A stretch of DNA of 64,000 bases from Pseudidiomarina mangrovi (lineage in GTDB: Bacteria; Pseudomonadota; Gammaproteobacteria; Enterobacterales; Alteromonadaceae): contig NZ_RJLC01000014.1 of assembly GCF_003999375.1 (NCBI RefSeq), positions 203,193 through 267,192 of the forward strand. Direction: 5' to 3'. Positions within the stretch are counted from its first letter, which is position 1. Every line of letters begins with the position of its first letter. Positions 46,001 through 54,837 of the stretch are shown piece by piece. Position numbers and translations under genes: made by a program. A model generated the notes under the pieces. It was not told where the DNA came from, searched no databases, and saw nothing but the letters and a program-made list of their open reading frames with translations.

Positions 46001-48366
46001 AACTCGAGCCAAAAGCCATAATCCCAGTTCTTTGGCCAATTAGCGGCGGCCTCGATATACAAATTTTCGTAAAATTGCAGACTCATTTCAACCTGCTGAT
46101 TAGCCAGTCCCGCCTTAGCTACCGTCTTGATACTTCCGCTCACGGTCACCATCGACAAGTCATTTGGGTCCACTGTGAGCGTGGTTGTAAGCTCCATCTG
46201 TGGAGGAATAAATTCAGTTAAATTAATTTGATACACCGAATCAATGAGTTGACCATCATAACTGAGCTCTAGATGGTAATAGCCCAACGGCATGGCCTCT
46301 TGAAAGCGGAAGGTTGCTGACGCTAAGCCATGTTCCGAAAGCTCGGACAAGGGCAGCTCATATCGGCTTTTTTGGTGCAGTAATTCCAACTTTAATAGTG
46401 ACGGGTTCAGTGCTTGGTGATGACGATGTAAGATATCCACCGTAACATGCAATAGGTCGTCGCGGCGCAATTGTGATTGAGCAACCGATAGGTGGCCGAC
46501 CACTGCTGTTTGTACTGCCTCTATATCTTCAAGAGCAGCACTGGCATGACGGTCGCCGAGACTCCCCCATAACCAGCAAGTATCTGGCTCATCCTTTGAC
46601 TCAGTGGGCGCGACTAATTGTGTTGCCAGGGAACCGGTGCTGTCACTTTCACCTAAATAAATTGGGCTGGCATCGCCCTGACAGACTTTATAAACAGCAA
46701 CACCACGAAGTGGCAGACCGCTCCAATCCCAAGTTGCAATCATGCCGTTCTGGAAACCCCGGTACTGCAGCAAAAAGTCATCAAATTGCACCAAGTCCTG
46801 CAGCCGATAAGGCGTATTAGGCACTCCAGTGCCACGCACCTGCTGCGGGCCATCAATCCAGACCACGCCTCCCGTAGGCAGCTGATCAGTAATCGGCAGT
46901 GGGTACAGGTTGCCTTCTTGCTGATCAGCAAACGTCATTTGCAACAATGTGCTCGAGCGCTTCCCATTGAGCCGATCCAGCAACTGTTGCGCTGAGGTCA
47001 TTACATCGTATTGCAGCGTCAACGACTCCAACGAGCGGACCCCAATTTGCAGCGCGTCACCACTGCGTAGTTGCGCCACCTTTTTCACAACATCATAGTC
47101 GTTATGAATTTCAGGAGCCTCAAACACCGGCCACCAGTCATTGAATACAGCCGCAGTGGCAAGAGGGACCACAGCAGTTAATGGCGCCTTAATACCTGCC
47201 TCTTGCATTGCGTGCGCTTGCCACAATCCAGCTAGATCAAGTTGGTATTGCTGCTCCGGCTGTAAATATAAACTGACTTGATAGAACGAGTTATCAGCCA
47301 TCATTAACCGACTAAGCCCGGCATTACCGCCTAACCAATCCAACCACTGCAGCTGGTGGCCATAACCATCTCTTTCGCGGCGCGCTTGGTACTCAGGAAT
47401 CGGGAAATTATGGCTAAACAAGAGTTCAACATTGCTGGTTGGGCAGTCAATGAGAAGACTACTCTGCAACTCAGTGGGCTGCTCAAAATAGCTATCAAAA
47501 TCGTCGTGACAGCGATAACCCATATAACCAAAGTGTTCTTCCCGTTGAATTTCACCCAACACCAAATCCTTGCCTAGCGGCAGATTGCTACCCGGCAACC
47601 ACAACCCCGCTGGCAACACCACCTGAAACTTCCCGAACTGTGTCAGCTTTTTGGTCACATTCAAGCTGATGGTGTACTCATCATCCTCGCGAGACATTTT
47701 TAGCTGCTCAACACCACGATCTGGGTTAATCAGGGTCAAATGATCCGTCAACGCTGACAACCATGCATCTTCAACCGGATCGGCCTGTTCAGAACTGTCA
47801 CCACCCTCAGGGAAGATAGTCCTGCCATAAGCATAAATTGTGACCTCAAGTTCAGCACTATTGGCGGTAAAATCAACCTTGAGATTAATCTGTGATGGCA
47901 AGCTACTGGTCTTATCTAACATAGCGGTGGTGAGGGTAAACTGCGCGGGTTCGGCCAAGCGCTTTCCGGCCGCCGAAAAATCACCAGACACGGTCAGCAC
48001 AAATTCTGAATTTCGCGGTAACGCGCTGGTTAAATCACAGGCTAGCGCAGTGGTGCCGACAAAGCGCCAGCGACAACCGGGAAAATACTCGCCTTCAATA
48101 GTTATCGCGGCAATTTGTTCTGGATTGGGTAATTCCCCAGCAATACTGATAGGCTCAGCAAAGCGTAACAAAATCTGCCGCGTCTCGGCCATGCTTGGGT
48201 CATCAAACTGAATAGTCGGCGGGGCTAACTGACTCGCGGAAAGCTCGGCCGCACTGAGTGGTTGAGACCAACGCTCAGGAACAATACGCGCCTCACCAAT
48301 AGGCACTAGGCTGATTAAACCAATCGCTAGTAGCGACGCCATGAATAGCAGCCATGACCGAGCCAT
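43081..48366 (-). CDS. Alpha-2-macroglobulin-like protein lacking the thioester motif
   Basis: 1761 residues, exported: MARSWLLFMASLLAIGLISLVPIGEA is a signal peptide without a lipobox cysteine. The order fits bacterial alpha-2-macroglobulins: N-terminal Ig-like MG domains, a poorly conserved bait-like stretch about residues 1115-1150 (SYSRRHRVPPPMSPSADM), the conserved A2M entry (PRATRWTVVAVAASG), an alpha-helical toroid (NDDWLTAYSLLVLHRI; STQGYQTATGVLLNDA) and a C-terminal receptor-like domain (DVLPGSWYTNL). CxEQ, the thioester that traps proteases, occurs nowhere, which places it with YfaS-type members. A periplasmic protease inhibitor or structural role is likely. It is monocistronic; no pbpC neighbour. 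Confidence 0.85.
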   Translation of the reverse strand: MARSWLLFMASLLAIGLISLVPIGEARIVPERWSQPLSAAELSASQLAPPTIQFDDPSMAETRQILLRFAEPISIAGELPNPEQIAAITIEGEYFPGCRWRFVGTTALACDLTSALPRNSEFVLTVSGDFSAAGKRLAEPAQFTLTTAMLDKTSSLPSQINLKVDFTANSAELEVTIYAYGRTIFPEGGDSSEQADPVEDAWLSALTDHLTLINPDRGVEQLKMSREDDEYTISLNVTKKLTQFGKFQVVLPAGLWLPGSNLPLGKDLVLGEIQREEHFGYMGYRCHDDFDSYFEQPTELQSSLLIDCPTSNVELLFSHNFPIPEYQARRERDGYGHQLQWLDWLGGNAGLSRLMMADNSFYQVSLYLQPEQQYQLDLAGLWQAHAMQEAGIKAPLTAVVPLATAAVFNDWWPVFEAPEIHNDYDVVKKVAQLRSGDALQIGVRSLESLTLQYDVMTSAQQLLDRLNGKRSSTLLQMTFADQQEGNLYPLPITDQLPTGGVVWIDGPQQVRGTGVPNTPYRLQDLVQFDDFLLQYRGFQNGMIATWDWSGLPLRGVAVYKVCQGDASPIYLGESDSTGSLATQLVAPTESKDEPDTCWLWGSLGDRHASAALEDIEAVQTAVVGHLSVAQSQLRRDDLLHVTVDILHRHHQALNPSLLKLELLHQKSRYELPLSELSEHGLASATFRFQEAMPLGYYHLELSYDGQLIDSVYQINLTEFIPPQMELTTTLTVDPNDLSMVTVSGSIKTVAKAGLANQQVEMSLQFYENLYIEAAANWPKNWDYGFWLEFFEQSKAIKLTETHSTDAAGVFIGDFKNPFPNRHVRATQNVQASLPNGEVVQSTNRLSIYGLPYYVGWRYSSDDSIEVRLLNRDGEWLDSFPSDGHRVELWTRDDEPSELLNSCVVDGARAHCRLPPKAQSQLRIVTADYMFTDTISQRNRVEGKELVLKAPTSMMWGSEQQITVHSDIAQTAVLWIFSDQLIEARRLELVAGAQYLHVSPQQSWGTAVTFGLSYWQDNTLAYAEQQVLLVTNSAPLQVSVAVQQAQLTQQGQQTITVTSNHDSTVQLWLIDESALVGEFASIPVAKYFGTLDAYHWQRDLSFSQSSSLDYPKQSIANGFYGWFGGTNYKQSYSRRHRVPPPMSPSADMALHDSLSNSEDPRLILWQPQLELKANQPEVIEVALPPRATRWTVVAVAASGIQRTVVEQVFDRVMAVEFSAYAAPISYVGDHLQLAVTATNRDAQPQQQAVTVSLNDQPLGVVKFTLAGNQTQRQSLSLPALPQGAHRVLLTSADRQQTRQLDLQVLSNLQEQQQTVWNQHLGPQSWQLPTAAQGVRFAYTSTASLDLQQLQQRRPLISWPQQLNEAFRLANLADSQRTGGHSTQLAARLTSYHFNTYDKRFNRYDYFSRPNDDWLTAYSLLVLHRISQLPVGQLAGEIVQQVDAEQVLETIITESTDSNAQVLALWALVELQQLSWQQFTDYAEQVRSTGDITTLLLYVASMQGYPESEALRQQLLSQLSTQGYQTATGVLLNDALQHCLVLYTQPTDSAIYNASYQQLGISLPTTGDIEFGLCQMILATVKPPHQLSGRVSVSALGASESGRWQVQVDQPQRFISARYNLPITSLQSVQQGLALSRTYRIYRQGTWHDLQPSDQVMVGDLIEVQLTINSPTEIDQVSVTDVLPGSWYTNLKRSRSCWFYCYVHTKGNAVYYYYTDLPAGESVIRYQVEVRAGGSYLAPPAQLQVDGVDELKARTEAVRWTIN

Positions 48367-48504
48367 AAAAATTCCTTTTCAGTAGTAGTTCACATAACTA
48401 TAACAACTCATGGTGATATGTCATGGATTTATTGGAGTTTTCTAGGGTTGTGGTTATAGTGAAACCAACAACCTAATCACGGCACAACCCAAACGAGGTA
48501 TCGC

Positions 48505-49149
48505 ATGATCATTCGCACCTTACTCATTAGCTGTTCTATGCTGGCTCTCAGCGGCTGTTCTAGCGCCTATTACGGCGCCATGGAAAAACTCGGCTATGAA
48601 AAACGCGACATCTTAGTGGATCGGGTTGAACAGGCGAGCGATGCGCAAGGTGACGCGCAAGAGACGTTTCAGTCGGCTTTGGAGCAATTTCAGCAGGTGA
48701 TCGGTACCCCTGAATCCGAGCTCAACAGCGTTTACCAAGATATCAATAGCGCCTTTGAAGACTCGCAGGCAGCAGCCAAACGCGTGAGTGACCGTATTGA
48801 CCAAGTGGAGAAAGTTGCCGAGGACCTGTTTGACGAGTGGGAAACCGAGTTAGGCGAGTACTCCAACGCTAATTTGCGCCGCCAAAGTGAGCAGCAACTC
48901 AACGATACCCGCCGCCAGTACAACGCCTTAGTACGCCAGATGCGGCAAGTTGAGTCGCGTATGCAACCGGTGCTGACAGCATTCCAAGACCAAGTGCTGT
49001 ACCTGAAACACAACCTCAATGCCCAAGCTATTGGTGCCCTGAAAGGCGAGCTCGGCCGCATAGAAAGCGACGTCACCTCGCTGATTAAAAACATGCAGCA
49101 ATCCATTGCTGAATCAGAAGCCTTTATTGCCCGTTTTAAGTCGCCTTAG
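48505..49149 (+). CDS. DUF2959 family lipoprotein
   Basis: 214 residues. Lipobox ALSGC with Cys18 predicts an outer- or inner-membrane lipoprotein. The rest is almost wholly helical coiled coil rich in Gln, Glu and Arg (VEQASDAQGDAQETFQSALE, SDRIDQVEKVAEDLFDEWE). It matches the DUF2959 family of marine gammaproteobacteria, of unknown function. It is divergent from the macroglobulin gene over a 138-base gap. Confidence 0.83.
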   Translation: MIIRTLLISCSMLALSGCSSAYYGAMEKLGYEKRDILVDRVEQASDAQGDAQETFQSALEQFQQVIGTPESELNSVYQDINSAFEDSQAAAKRVSDRIDQVEKVAEDLFDEWETELGEYSNANLRRQSEQQLNDTRRQYNALVRQMRQVESRMQPVLTAFQDQVLYLKHNLNAQAIGALKGELGRIESDVTSLIKNMQQSIAESEAFIARFKSP

Positions 49150-49199
49150 ACCGCACGGGCGTTTTTTCGCGTAAAACTATTGAGTCCGGCATTCTTTCT

Positions 49200-49223
49200 A
49201 AACCCGTCGAATTCGATGGGTTT
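49200..49223. repeat. 24-bp near-perfect palindrome between the DUF2959 gene and arsJ
   Basis: AAACCC-GTCGAATTCGAT-GGGTTT is an inverted repeat with a single G:T-type mismatch, so it can fold into a 12-bp hairpin in either strand. No T-run follows on either side, so a classical terminator is unlikely; it may help end the two converging transcripts or bind a regulator. Confidence 0.4.
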
Positions 49224-49313
49224 AAGATTTTGATTGTTGCGCGTTGCTCCCAAAAGTCTAAAAATTCGAGCGTATATCTATTACGCCGCCAATTTCTGAT
49301 ATAACTCAGCGGC

Positions 49314-50507
49314 TCATGAACATTTATCCATACTAGGCAAGAGAGACACAATTACCGTAGACGCCAACAGCAACGCTGCCGAGATCACCAAACAAGCTAT
49401 CAGCCCAGCTTGCATATATACATAACCCGATAGCACTGTACCCAACAAGCGACCGGCAGCGTTGGCCATATAATAAAAGCCGACATCAAGGGATACCCCA
49501 TCGGCACGCGCGTGGGCAACGATTAAATAACTATGCAGTGACGAATTAATGGCGAACAACAGGCCAAATAGCCCCAGCCCCACCATAATGCTTACGGACA
49601 CCGGAAAACTGCCATACCACAGCGCCGCAGCGAGCCCTAGTGGCGCTAATGTCAGCAAGGCACCATAACGGGTAACCTGGTGCGCTTGGGTGAAACGTGG
49701 TGCGATTGCTTGCACGCCACCGTAGCCGATCACCCACAATGCGAGAAAGCTACCGACCTGCCAATGATCCCAACCCAGTTGCGCCGCTAAGAATACCGGT
49801 AGTGCTACCACAAACCACACATCGCGCGCGCCGAACAAAAATAATCGCGCCGCCGCTAAAATGTTAATGGCTCGGCTTTTTGACCAGAGGTCGCGAAACT
49901 TCGGTTTAAAGCTAGCCTTGCCGGTGTCGCGCCGTAAAAACATCAGGCTACCAAGCCACACCACGCTGAGCATCAGCGCCAGTGCCAACACCGCGCCTTG
50001 AAAGCCAATCAGCGTAAGCAATAAGCCACCCAAAAAGAAGCCAATACCTTTGAGCGTGTTCTTGGAACCGGTTAACAGTGCCACCCAGCGGTACAATTGC
50101 CCTTGTTGGTTATCGGGCACTAGCAACTTGATGGTGCTTTTGGCACTCATTTTATTGAGATCTTTGGCGATACCCGACAGCGCCTGTGCGGCCATCACCC
50201 AAACCACGGTCAGCCACTCGGCTGGCACCAATAACAGCATCAATGCTGTAATTTGCAGCCCCAAGCCAATGTTCATGGTACGGTTTAACCCCCAGCGGGC
50301 GCCAAGCCAACCACCAAAGAGATTGGTGACTACCCCAAAAAACTCATAAAACACGAACAACAGCGCAACTTCTAGCGCACTGTAACCAAGCTGATGAAAA
50401 TACAACACCACCAGCATGCGCAGCGCACCATCGGTCAGGGTAAAGGCCCAATAATTGCCGGTAACCAGCAAATATTGGCGTACCGCTGGTGATAACTGAC
50501 TTAACAT
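49314..50507 (-). CDS. arsJ: Organoarsenical efflux MFS transporter ArsJ
   Basis: 397 residues, 12 predicted membrane helices. The N-terminal [20 protein letters not shown] and [19 protein letters not shown] stretches are characteristic of ArsJ. ArsJ exports 1-arseno-3-phosphoglycerate, which hydrolyses outside the cell and so removes arsenate. Its start overlaps the GAPDH stop by 7 bases, consistent with the known functional pairing. It is the last gene of the ars operon; no arsenite pump follows. Confidence 0.9.
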   Translation of the reverse strand: MLSQLSPAVRQYLLVTGNYWAFTLTDGALRMLVVLYFHQLGYSALEVALLFVFYEFFGVVTNLFGGWLGARWGLNRTMNIGLGLQITALMLLLVPAEWLTVVWVMAAQALSGIAKDLNKMSAKSTIKLLVPDNQQGQLYRWVALLTGSKNTLKGIGFFLGGLLLTLIGFQGAVLALALMLSVVWLGSLMFLRRDTGKASFKPKFRDLWSKSRAINILAAARLFLFGARDVWFVVALPVFLAAQLGWDHWQVGSFLALWVIGYGGVQAIAPRFTQAHQVTRYGALLTLAPLGLAAALWYGSFPVSVSIMVGLGLFGLLFAINSSLHSYLIVAHARADGVSLDVGFYYMANAAGRLLGTVLSGYVYMQAGLIACLVISAALLLASTVIVSLLPSMDKCS

Positions 50508-51502
50508 GCGCCAACCTTAGCAACTAACTCAACGGCGCGGTTGGCGTAGCCCCATTCATTGTCGTACCAGGCGTAAATCTTCACCTGAGTACCGTTCACC
50601 ACCATGGTGGATAAGCCATCGACAATACTTGAACGCGGGTCGGTTTTGTAATCAATCGACACCAGTGGTCGCTGTTCAAAACCGAGAATTCCCTTAAGCG
50701 GGCCTTCTGCCGCCGCTTGCAACCAAGCGTTGATCTCCGCCACTGTAGTGGGCCGCGCCACTTCGAACACACAGTCGGTTAACGACGCATTGGCCAGCGG
50801 TACCCGCACCGCATGGCCATCAATTTTGCCCTTCAGTTCAGGAAAAATTTCAACAATCGCGGTGGCCGAGCCGGTGGTAGTGGGAATTAAACTCATGCCG
50901 CAGGCACGAGCGCGGCGCAGATCTTTATGCGGCGCATCCAGAATCGTTTGAGTATTGGTGAGGTCATGAATTGTGGTGATGGAACCATGCACAATGCCAA
51001 TGTTCTCCTGCAACACCTTCACCACCGGCGCCAAACAATTGGTGGTGCATGACGCCGCAGTGACAATACGGTGCTTGTTGGCATCAAATAGTTGGTCGTT
51101 GACGCCCATAACCACATTCAGCGCACCCGCTTCTTTCACCGGAGCCGACACCACCACGCGCTGCACACCGAGGTCTAAATACGGCTGCAACGCCGCTACT
51201 TTTTTAAATTTGCCGGTTGCGTCGAGTACCACGTCGCAATCGCCCCATGGGGTATCTTCCAACGCTTTATTTTGCGTGTGGATAATGCGCTGACCGTTGA
51301 TGATTAATGCATTGGTCTCGGCGGTCACGCTGGCAGCCCAGCGCCCATGCACCGAATCAAACGCCAGCAAATGGGCAAAGGTGGCGGCATCTGCCGCTGG
51401 GTCATTAACCCGCACCACAGTCACATCGCTACGCGCAGCAAAAATTCGCAACGCCAAGCGGCCAATGCGGCCCAAGCCGTTAATACCTACTTTGATGCTC
51501 AT
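50501..51502 (-). CDS. gapA: ArsJ-associated glyceraldehyde-3-phosphate dehydrogenase
   Basis: 333 residues, type I GAPDH. NAD-binding [15 protein letters not shown] and active site [11 protein letters not shown] with catalytic Cys152 are intact. In the arsenate-resistance role GAPDH uses arsenate in place of phosphate to make 1-arseno-3-phosphoglycerate, the ArsJ substrate. The genomic setting (ATGA overlap with the reductase-repressor gene before it and overlap with arsJ after it) shows that this copy serves the ars operon, and a separate housekeeping gapA would be expected elsewhere. The gene symbol follows general use and does not imply the glycolytic copy. Confidence 0.92.
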   Translation of the reverse strand: MSIKVGINGLGRIGRLALRIFAARSDVTVVRVNDPAADAATFAHLLAFDSVHGRWAASVTAETNALIINGQRIIHTQNKALEDTPWGDCDVVLDATGKFKKVAALQPYLDLGVQRVVVSAPVKEAGALNVVMGVNDQLFDANKHRIVTAASCTTNCLAPVVKVLQENIGIVHGSITTIHDLTNTQTILDAPHKDLRRARACGMSLIPTTTGSATAIVEIFPELKGKIDGHAVRVPLANASLTDCVFEVARPTTVAEINAWLQAAAEGPLKGILGFEQRPLVSIDYKTDPRSSIVDGLSTMVVNGTQVKIYAWYDNEWGYANRAVELVAKVGAC

Positions 51503-52260
51503 GCTACTGCTCCTACTAAAAATTGTGGGTTATGCAAGGCGGTGGTCTCAATTACCCTGCGCATCCAATCGGGGAGCGCTGGGTTGATGCGGTAGAACAC
51601 AAATCTGACATCTTTGCGATCCACCAACACCCCATATTCACGCAACTGCGCTAAGTGCCGTGACACCTTGGGTTGTGACATTTGCGTGGCCTCAACCACC
51701 TCATTGACACAGAGCTCGTTCATACAAAGCTCGCCATCATCGTTCACACAGACTTCGCCGCGCTGCGCTAACAGCATGATGATTTGCAGTCTTAAAGGGT
51801 CAGACAACACTTTGAAGAACTCTTGTGGCGCGTTGAAAATACTCGGTTGCTGGGCGCGCTTACGGATAATCAGCAAAAACATCCGAATGCGTTCACTGAG
51901 CTCTTGTGCGGTTTTCTTAAAGGCGTCATTACTGCGCATGGCTACCGGATCGGGGAAATCCCAAGCGACAAAATTGTGCTCTTGAAAATCAACGCGGCAT
52001 TCCTGGCGGGCGCGGTCACATAAGCTAATCACGTAGTCAAAATTGTGCTGACCGAGTTCGGTGATGGTCTTAGAGTGTAAATCTTCGGTGGCAATTCCAA
52101 TACTCTGTAATGCCGCCAACGCGCCGGGCTCAGGTGCTGTGGGATTGGTGCCAGCGCTATAGGCCTGCACGCTATCACCGCCTAACTGACGCAGAATAGC
52201 CTCGGCCATCAGCGAGCGCGCAGAGTTGGCCGAACAGAGAAAAAGAACGCGAACAGACAT
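51499..52260 (-). CDS. Fused arsenate reductase (LMW-PTP type)-ArsR repressor
   Basis: 253 residues from the ATG at 52260; an upstream TTG is rejected. Residues 1-140 are a low-molecular-weight phosphatase-fold ArsC: P-loop CSANSARS (Cys9, Arg15), a Cys81/Cys88 pair spaced like Cys82/Cys89 of thioredoxin-linked S. aureus ArsC, and the DP acid Asp104 in DFPDP. Residues 145-253 are an ArsR winged helix ([40 protein letters not shown]). The sensing stretch carries Cys171, Cys179 and Cys184 ([10 protein letters not shown]), similar to but not the same as the ELCVCDLC site of E. coli ArsR. First gene of the operon; probably autorepresses at the palindrome in its promoter. Confidence 0.9.
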   Translation of the reverse strand: MSVRVLFLCSANSARSLMAEAILRQLGGDSVQAYSAGTNPTAPEPGALAALQSIGIATEDLHSKTITELGQHNFDYVISLCDRARQECRVDFQEHNFVAWDFPDPVAMRSNDAFKKTAQELSERIRMFLLIIRKRAQQPSIFNAPQEFFKVLSDPLRLQIIMLLAQRGEVCVNDDGELCMNELCVNEVVEATQMSQPKVSRHLAQLREYGVLVDRKDVRFVFYRINPALPDWMRRVIETTALHNPQFLVGAVA

Positions 52261-52280
52261 AGAAAACCCCACCAACGAAA

Positions 52281-52318
52281 ACCATATATATGGTATTCCG
52301 TATGTGTGGGGCTGTAAA
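52281..52318 (-). promoter_or_regulatory. Promoter and operator of the ars operon
   Basis: On the minus strand TTTACA (52313-52318) and TACCAT (52290-52295) are 17 bases apart and could serve as -35 and -10. ACCATATATATGGT, a perfect 14-bp palindrome at 52281-52294, overlaps the -10 and the transcription start, 21 bases before the ATG. This is where an ArsR dimer would block RNA polymerase. The palindrome is seen; binding by the fused ArsR is inferred. Confidence 0.6.
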
Positions 52319-52343
52319 GTGTCTTCTACCTAACCCGCACGGC

Positions 52344-52976
52344 TTACGCCTGGTTCGGCACGATCCGTAATTCCACCCGGCGGTTTAATTGGCGGCCATC
52401 GGTAGTGCTGTTATCGGCTACCGGCTGGGTGGGGCCAAAGCCCATGGTGGTGAGTCGGCGCTGATCAACGCCATTGCCCATAAAGTGGTTGCGCACCGCA
52501 TTGGCGCGGTTCAGCGATAGGGTTTGGTTGTATTCAAGGCTACCGGTGTTATCGGTATGGCCTTCAATCACCAGCGTGGTTTTTTCGTATTTGTTTAATA
52601 CTTTAACCACATCATCGAGCACTGGATAGAAGCCTTGAGAAATGCTGGCACTATTGGTGGCGAAGGTAATGGCGCCTGGTAATTGCAGACGAATGGTGTC
52701 GCCTTCACGGATCACTTCAACGCCACTGCCAGCTAATTCATCACGGAACTCTTGTTCTTGCTGGTCCATGTAATTACCGATGGCAGCACCCGCTAAAGCA
52801 CCCACTGCCGCACCCCACACATAGCGACTTTTATCATGATCACCGGTTCCTTTGCCCAGAATAGCTCCGGCAACGGCTCCAATAGCAGCACCCTTTTGGG
52901 TATTACTCATGGTGTTATTAGCACAACCGCTCACCAATAACGCAGATAAAACGCCTACTAAGATAGTCTTTTGCAT
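52344..52976 (-). CDS. OmpA-family lipoprotein with glycine zipper (YiaD-like)
   Basis: 210 residues from the ATG at 52976. Lipobox LVSGC with Cys18; a Gly/Ala-rich zipper (GAAIGAVAGAILGKGTGD, WGAAVGALAGAAIGNYMDQ) at about 28-70; then an OmpA C-terminal peptidoglycan-binding domain with IEGHTDNTGSLEYNQTLSLN and RANAVRNHF. It is likely an outer-membrane lipoprotein anchoring to diaminopimelate in murein. It lies just upstream of, and co-directional with, the ars operon, but the ars promoter separates them; no terminator is evident. Confidence 0.9.
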   Translation of the reverse strand: MQKTILVGVLSALLVSGCANNTMSNTQKGAAIGAVAGAILGKGTGDHDKSRYVWGAAVGALAGAAIGNYMDQQEQEFRDELAGSGVEVIREGDTIRLQLPGAITFATNSASISQGFYPVLDDVVKVLNKYEKTTLVIEGHTDNTGSLEYNQTLSLNRANAVRNHFMGNGVDQRRLTTMGFGPTQPVADNSTTDGRQLNRRVELRIVPNQA

Positions 52977-53056
52977 ACAGAAGTCCTCGTATTCGGGAAA
53001 TACCGATAGGCACTGTAGCAGCATCGCACAGCCAGCACGTTAACTTTGCAAAGAAT

Positions 53057-53890
53057 TTACTCGGGGCTGTTGTTTGATATGTGGCCTTTGGCTTGCCTGA
53101 GTTCGCCGGCAAAGCGGCGCGCCATAAGGCGCAGGTACAGCCGTGGTGCCAGCCGATAGAGCAGGCTAGCAAAGTAACTGAAGTTATCGGCGAATAGCCG
53201 CTGCTGATTACGCTGCATCGCCTTGATAATACGTTGCGCCATCCAATCGCTGCTGCGGGTCTGACCCACAGTTGAGCGTGCATGCCGAGCCGGTTGGCCA
53301 TCTGCGCCTAAGGCGTTCTGTTCAATGGCGGTCGCCAAAAAGCTCGGATACACCTGCAACAGCCGAATTCCCAGCCCCGCCACCTCGGCCCTATAGGTTT
53401 CAAAATACTGCGCCAGAGCCGCTTTGGCGGCACAGTAACCGGCCCGCCCTAGCACCGGCATCCACGCCGCCATCGAGCCAATCACCACCACTTGGCCGGC
53501 CGCGGCTTGTAACGGCTCGGTGAGGCCTTGGGTGAGCCGCACGGGGGCAAAATAATCCACCGCCATCACCTGCTCCATCACCGCCGGTTGGGTTTGATAA
53601 CTAAGCGAGCGCTGGGTAATACCGGCGTTGTTAATCAGCACGGCTACCTGCGGGTAGCGGGCGCGTAATTGTACCAGCAGCTGGTCAATGGCTGCCGCAT
53701 CGGCTAAATCACAGGTATAACAATGCGCGGCTGGGCCGAGAGCTGGTGCCGCAAACGCTGCCAATCCAGCGCCATCACGATCAATCAGCACCAATTGATG
53801 GGTTGCTTGCAACCGGCGGGCTAAATCCGCACCCAAACCCGAGGCAGCCCCGGTGATAATGGCTACTGGCAAAACCGAGGCGACCGTCAT
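53057..53890 (-). CDS. Short-chain dehydrogenase/reductase
   Basis: 277 residues, classical SDR. Cofactor motif TGAASGLGADLARRL (NAD(P) binding), NNAG in VLINNAGITQRS, active-site Ser in VIGSMAAW and YxxxK in GYCAAKAALAQYFE. The C-terminal 70 residues are longer and basic (LLYRLAPRLYLRLMARR), possibly a membrane-associating tail. Overlaps the preceding epimerase gene by 4 bases and is the last of the four coupled genes. Substrate unknown. Confidence 0.87.
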   Translation of the reverse strand: MTVASVLPVAIITGAASGLGADLARRLQATHQLVLIDRDGAGLAAFAAPALGPAAHCYTCDLADAAAIDQLLVQLRARYPQVAVLINNAGITQRSLSYQTQPAVMEQVMAVDYFAPVRLTQGLTEPLQAAAGQVVVIGSMAAWMPVLGRAGYCAAKAALAQYFETYRAEVAGLGIRLLQVYPSFLATAIEQNALGADGQPARHARSTVGQTRSSDWMAQRIIKAMQRNQQRLFADNFSYFASLLYRLAPRLYLRLMARRFAGELRQAKGHISNNSPE

Positions 53891-54837
53891 TCCGAGTTCC
53901 TCCCGCCACGAAAGTGGTGATTGTGCGCCAGATAAAAGGCAAATACCTGCGCGGAGGTTTTACGCAGTTGGTAGCCGAACTGGGTTTTCAAAGCATGGTT
54001 AGAGAGCACCGGCCGGTAGCGTAGAAAATCCACTTGCTCCGGCCCATAGCGGCTCAACCTCAGCCGCGAGCCCAACCATAGCGCGCTGCGTAGCAGCCAG
54101 GCCGGCAGTACAAGCAACGGCTTACCCATCATTGCCGCTAACTCCTGCACACTCAGAGCACCATCGCCGGCCAGATTATAAATGCCAGTTTTACTGCTGC
54201 GCACGCCATCCAGCACAATGGCGACTAGGTCTTCATCCCAAATAAACACGAACGGCGAGGCGCTACCGCGGATGGCAATCAATCGCGGCCGCATAAACAG
54301 TTGGGTGATGGGGTTGTTGGTGTGCTCGCCAAGCACCGTGCCTGGGCGCAACACTAGCTGTTGTAAATTCGGATGCTGCTGCCGGTACTGGGCCAATAAG
54401 GCTTCAATCTGGCGCTTATGTTCGCTGTAGCTGAACTGCGGGTGGCCGCGGAGTGGGTCACTTTCGGTCAACCACTCTGGGTTATCGGCATGGTAGCCAT
54501 AGGCCGCACCGCTACTGGTCACGGTAATATGCTGAACACCCGCCGCAACACAGGCCTGCAAGACATTGGCGGTGCCGTTTACATCAATATCGTGATCGCG
54601 AGCGGGGTCATCACTGGTCTGCAAAATACTAGCTAAATGCACCACATGGGTTATCTGCTGTTCGGCCATCAATGCCGTCAGCTTGGCGTCGCGAATATCC
54701 ATCGGGTAATAGGCGTAACCGCTGCCAGCGGCTTGGGCGCGGATATCCAAGCCCACTAGGGCATGCTCAGCGGCAAGTGCAGCACACAGGCGCTGGCCCA
54801 AATAACCTTCACAGCCGGTAATTAAAATATTAGCCAT
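53887..54837 (-). CDS. NAD-dependent epimerase/dehydratase family protein
   Basis: About 316 residues from the ATG at 54837 (MANILITGCEGYLGQRLCAAL, extended SDR glycine motif). Active site includes the TSSGAAYG serine and YSEHKRQIE (Tyr-x-x-x-Lys). It reduces or isomerises a nucleotide-sugar or a steroid/lipid-like substrate; sequence alone does not say which. Its start lies inside the 3' end of the BASS transporter gene (8-base overlap), and it overlaps the SDR gene by 4. Confidence 0.83.
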   Translation of the reverse strand: MANILITGCEGYLGQRLCAALAAEHALVGLDIRAQAAGSGYAYYPMDIRDAKLTALMAEQQITHVVHLASILQTSDDPARDHDIDVNGTANVLQACVAAGVQHITVTSSGAAYGYHADNPEWLTESDPLRGHPQFSYSEHKRQIEALLAQYRQQHPNLQQLVLRPGTVLGEHTNNPITQLFMRPRLIAIRGSASPFVFIWDEDLVAIVLDGVRSSKTGIYNLAGDGALSVQELAAMMGKPLLVLPAWLLRSALWLGSRLRLSRYGPEQVDFLRYRPVLSNHALKTQFGYQLRKTSAQVFAFYLAHNHHFRGGRNSE

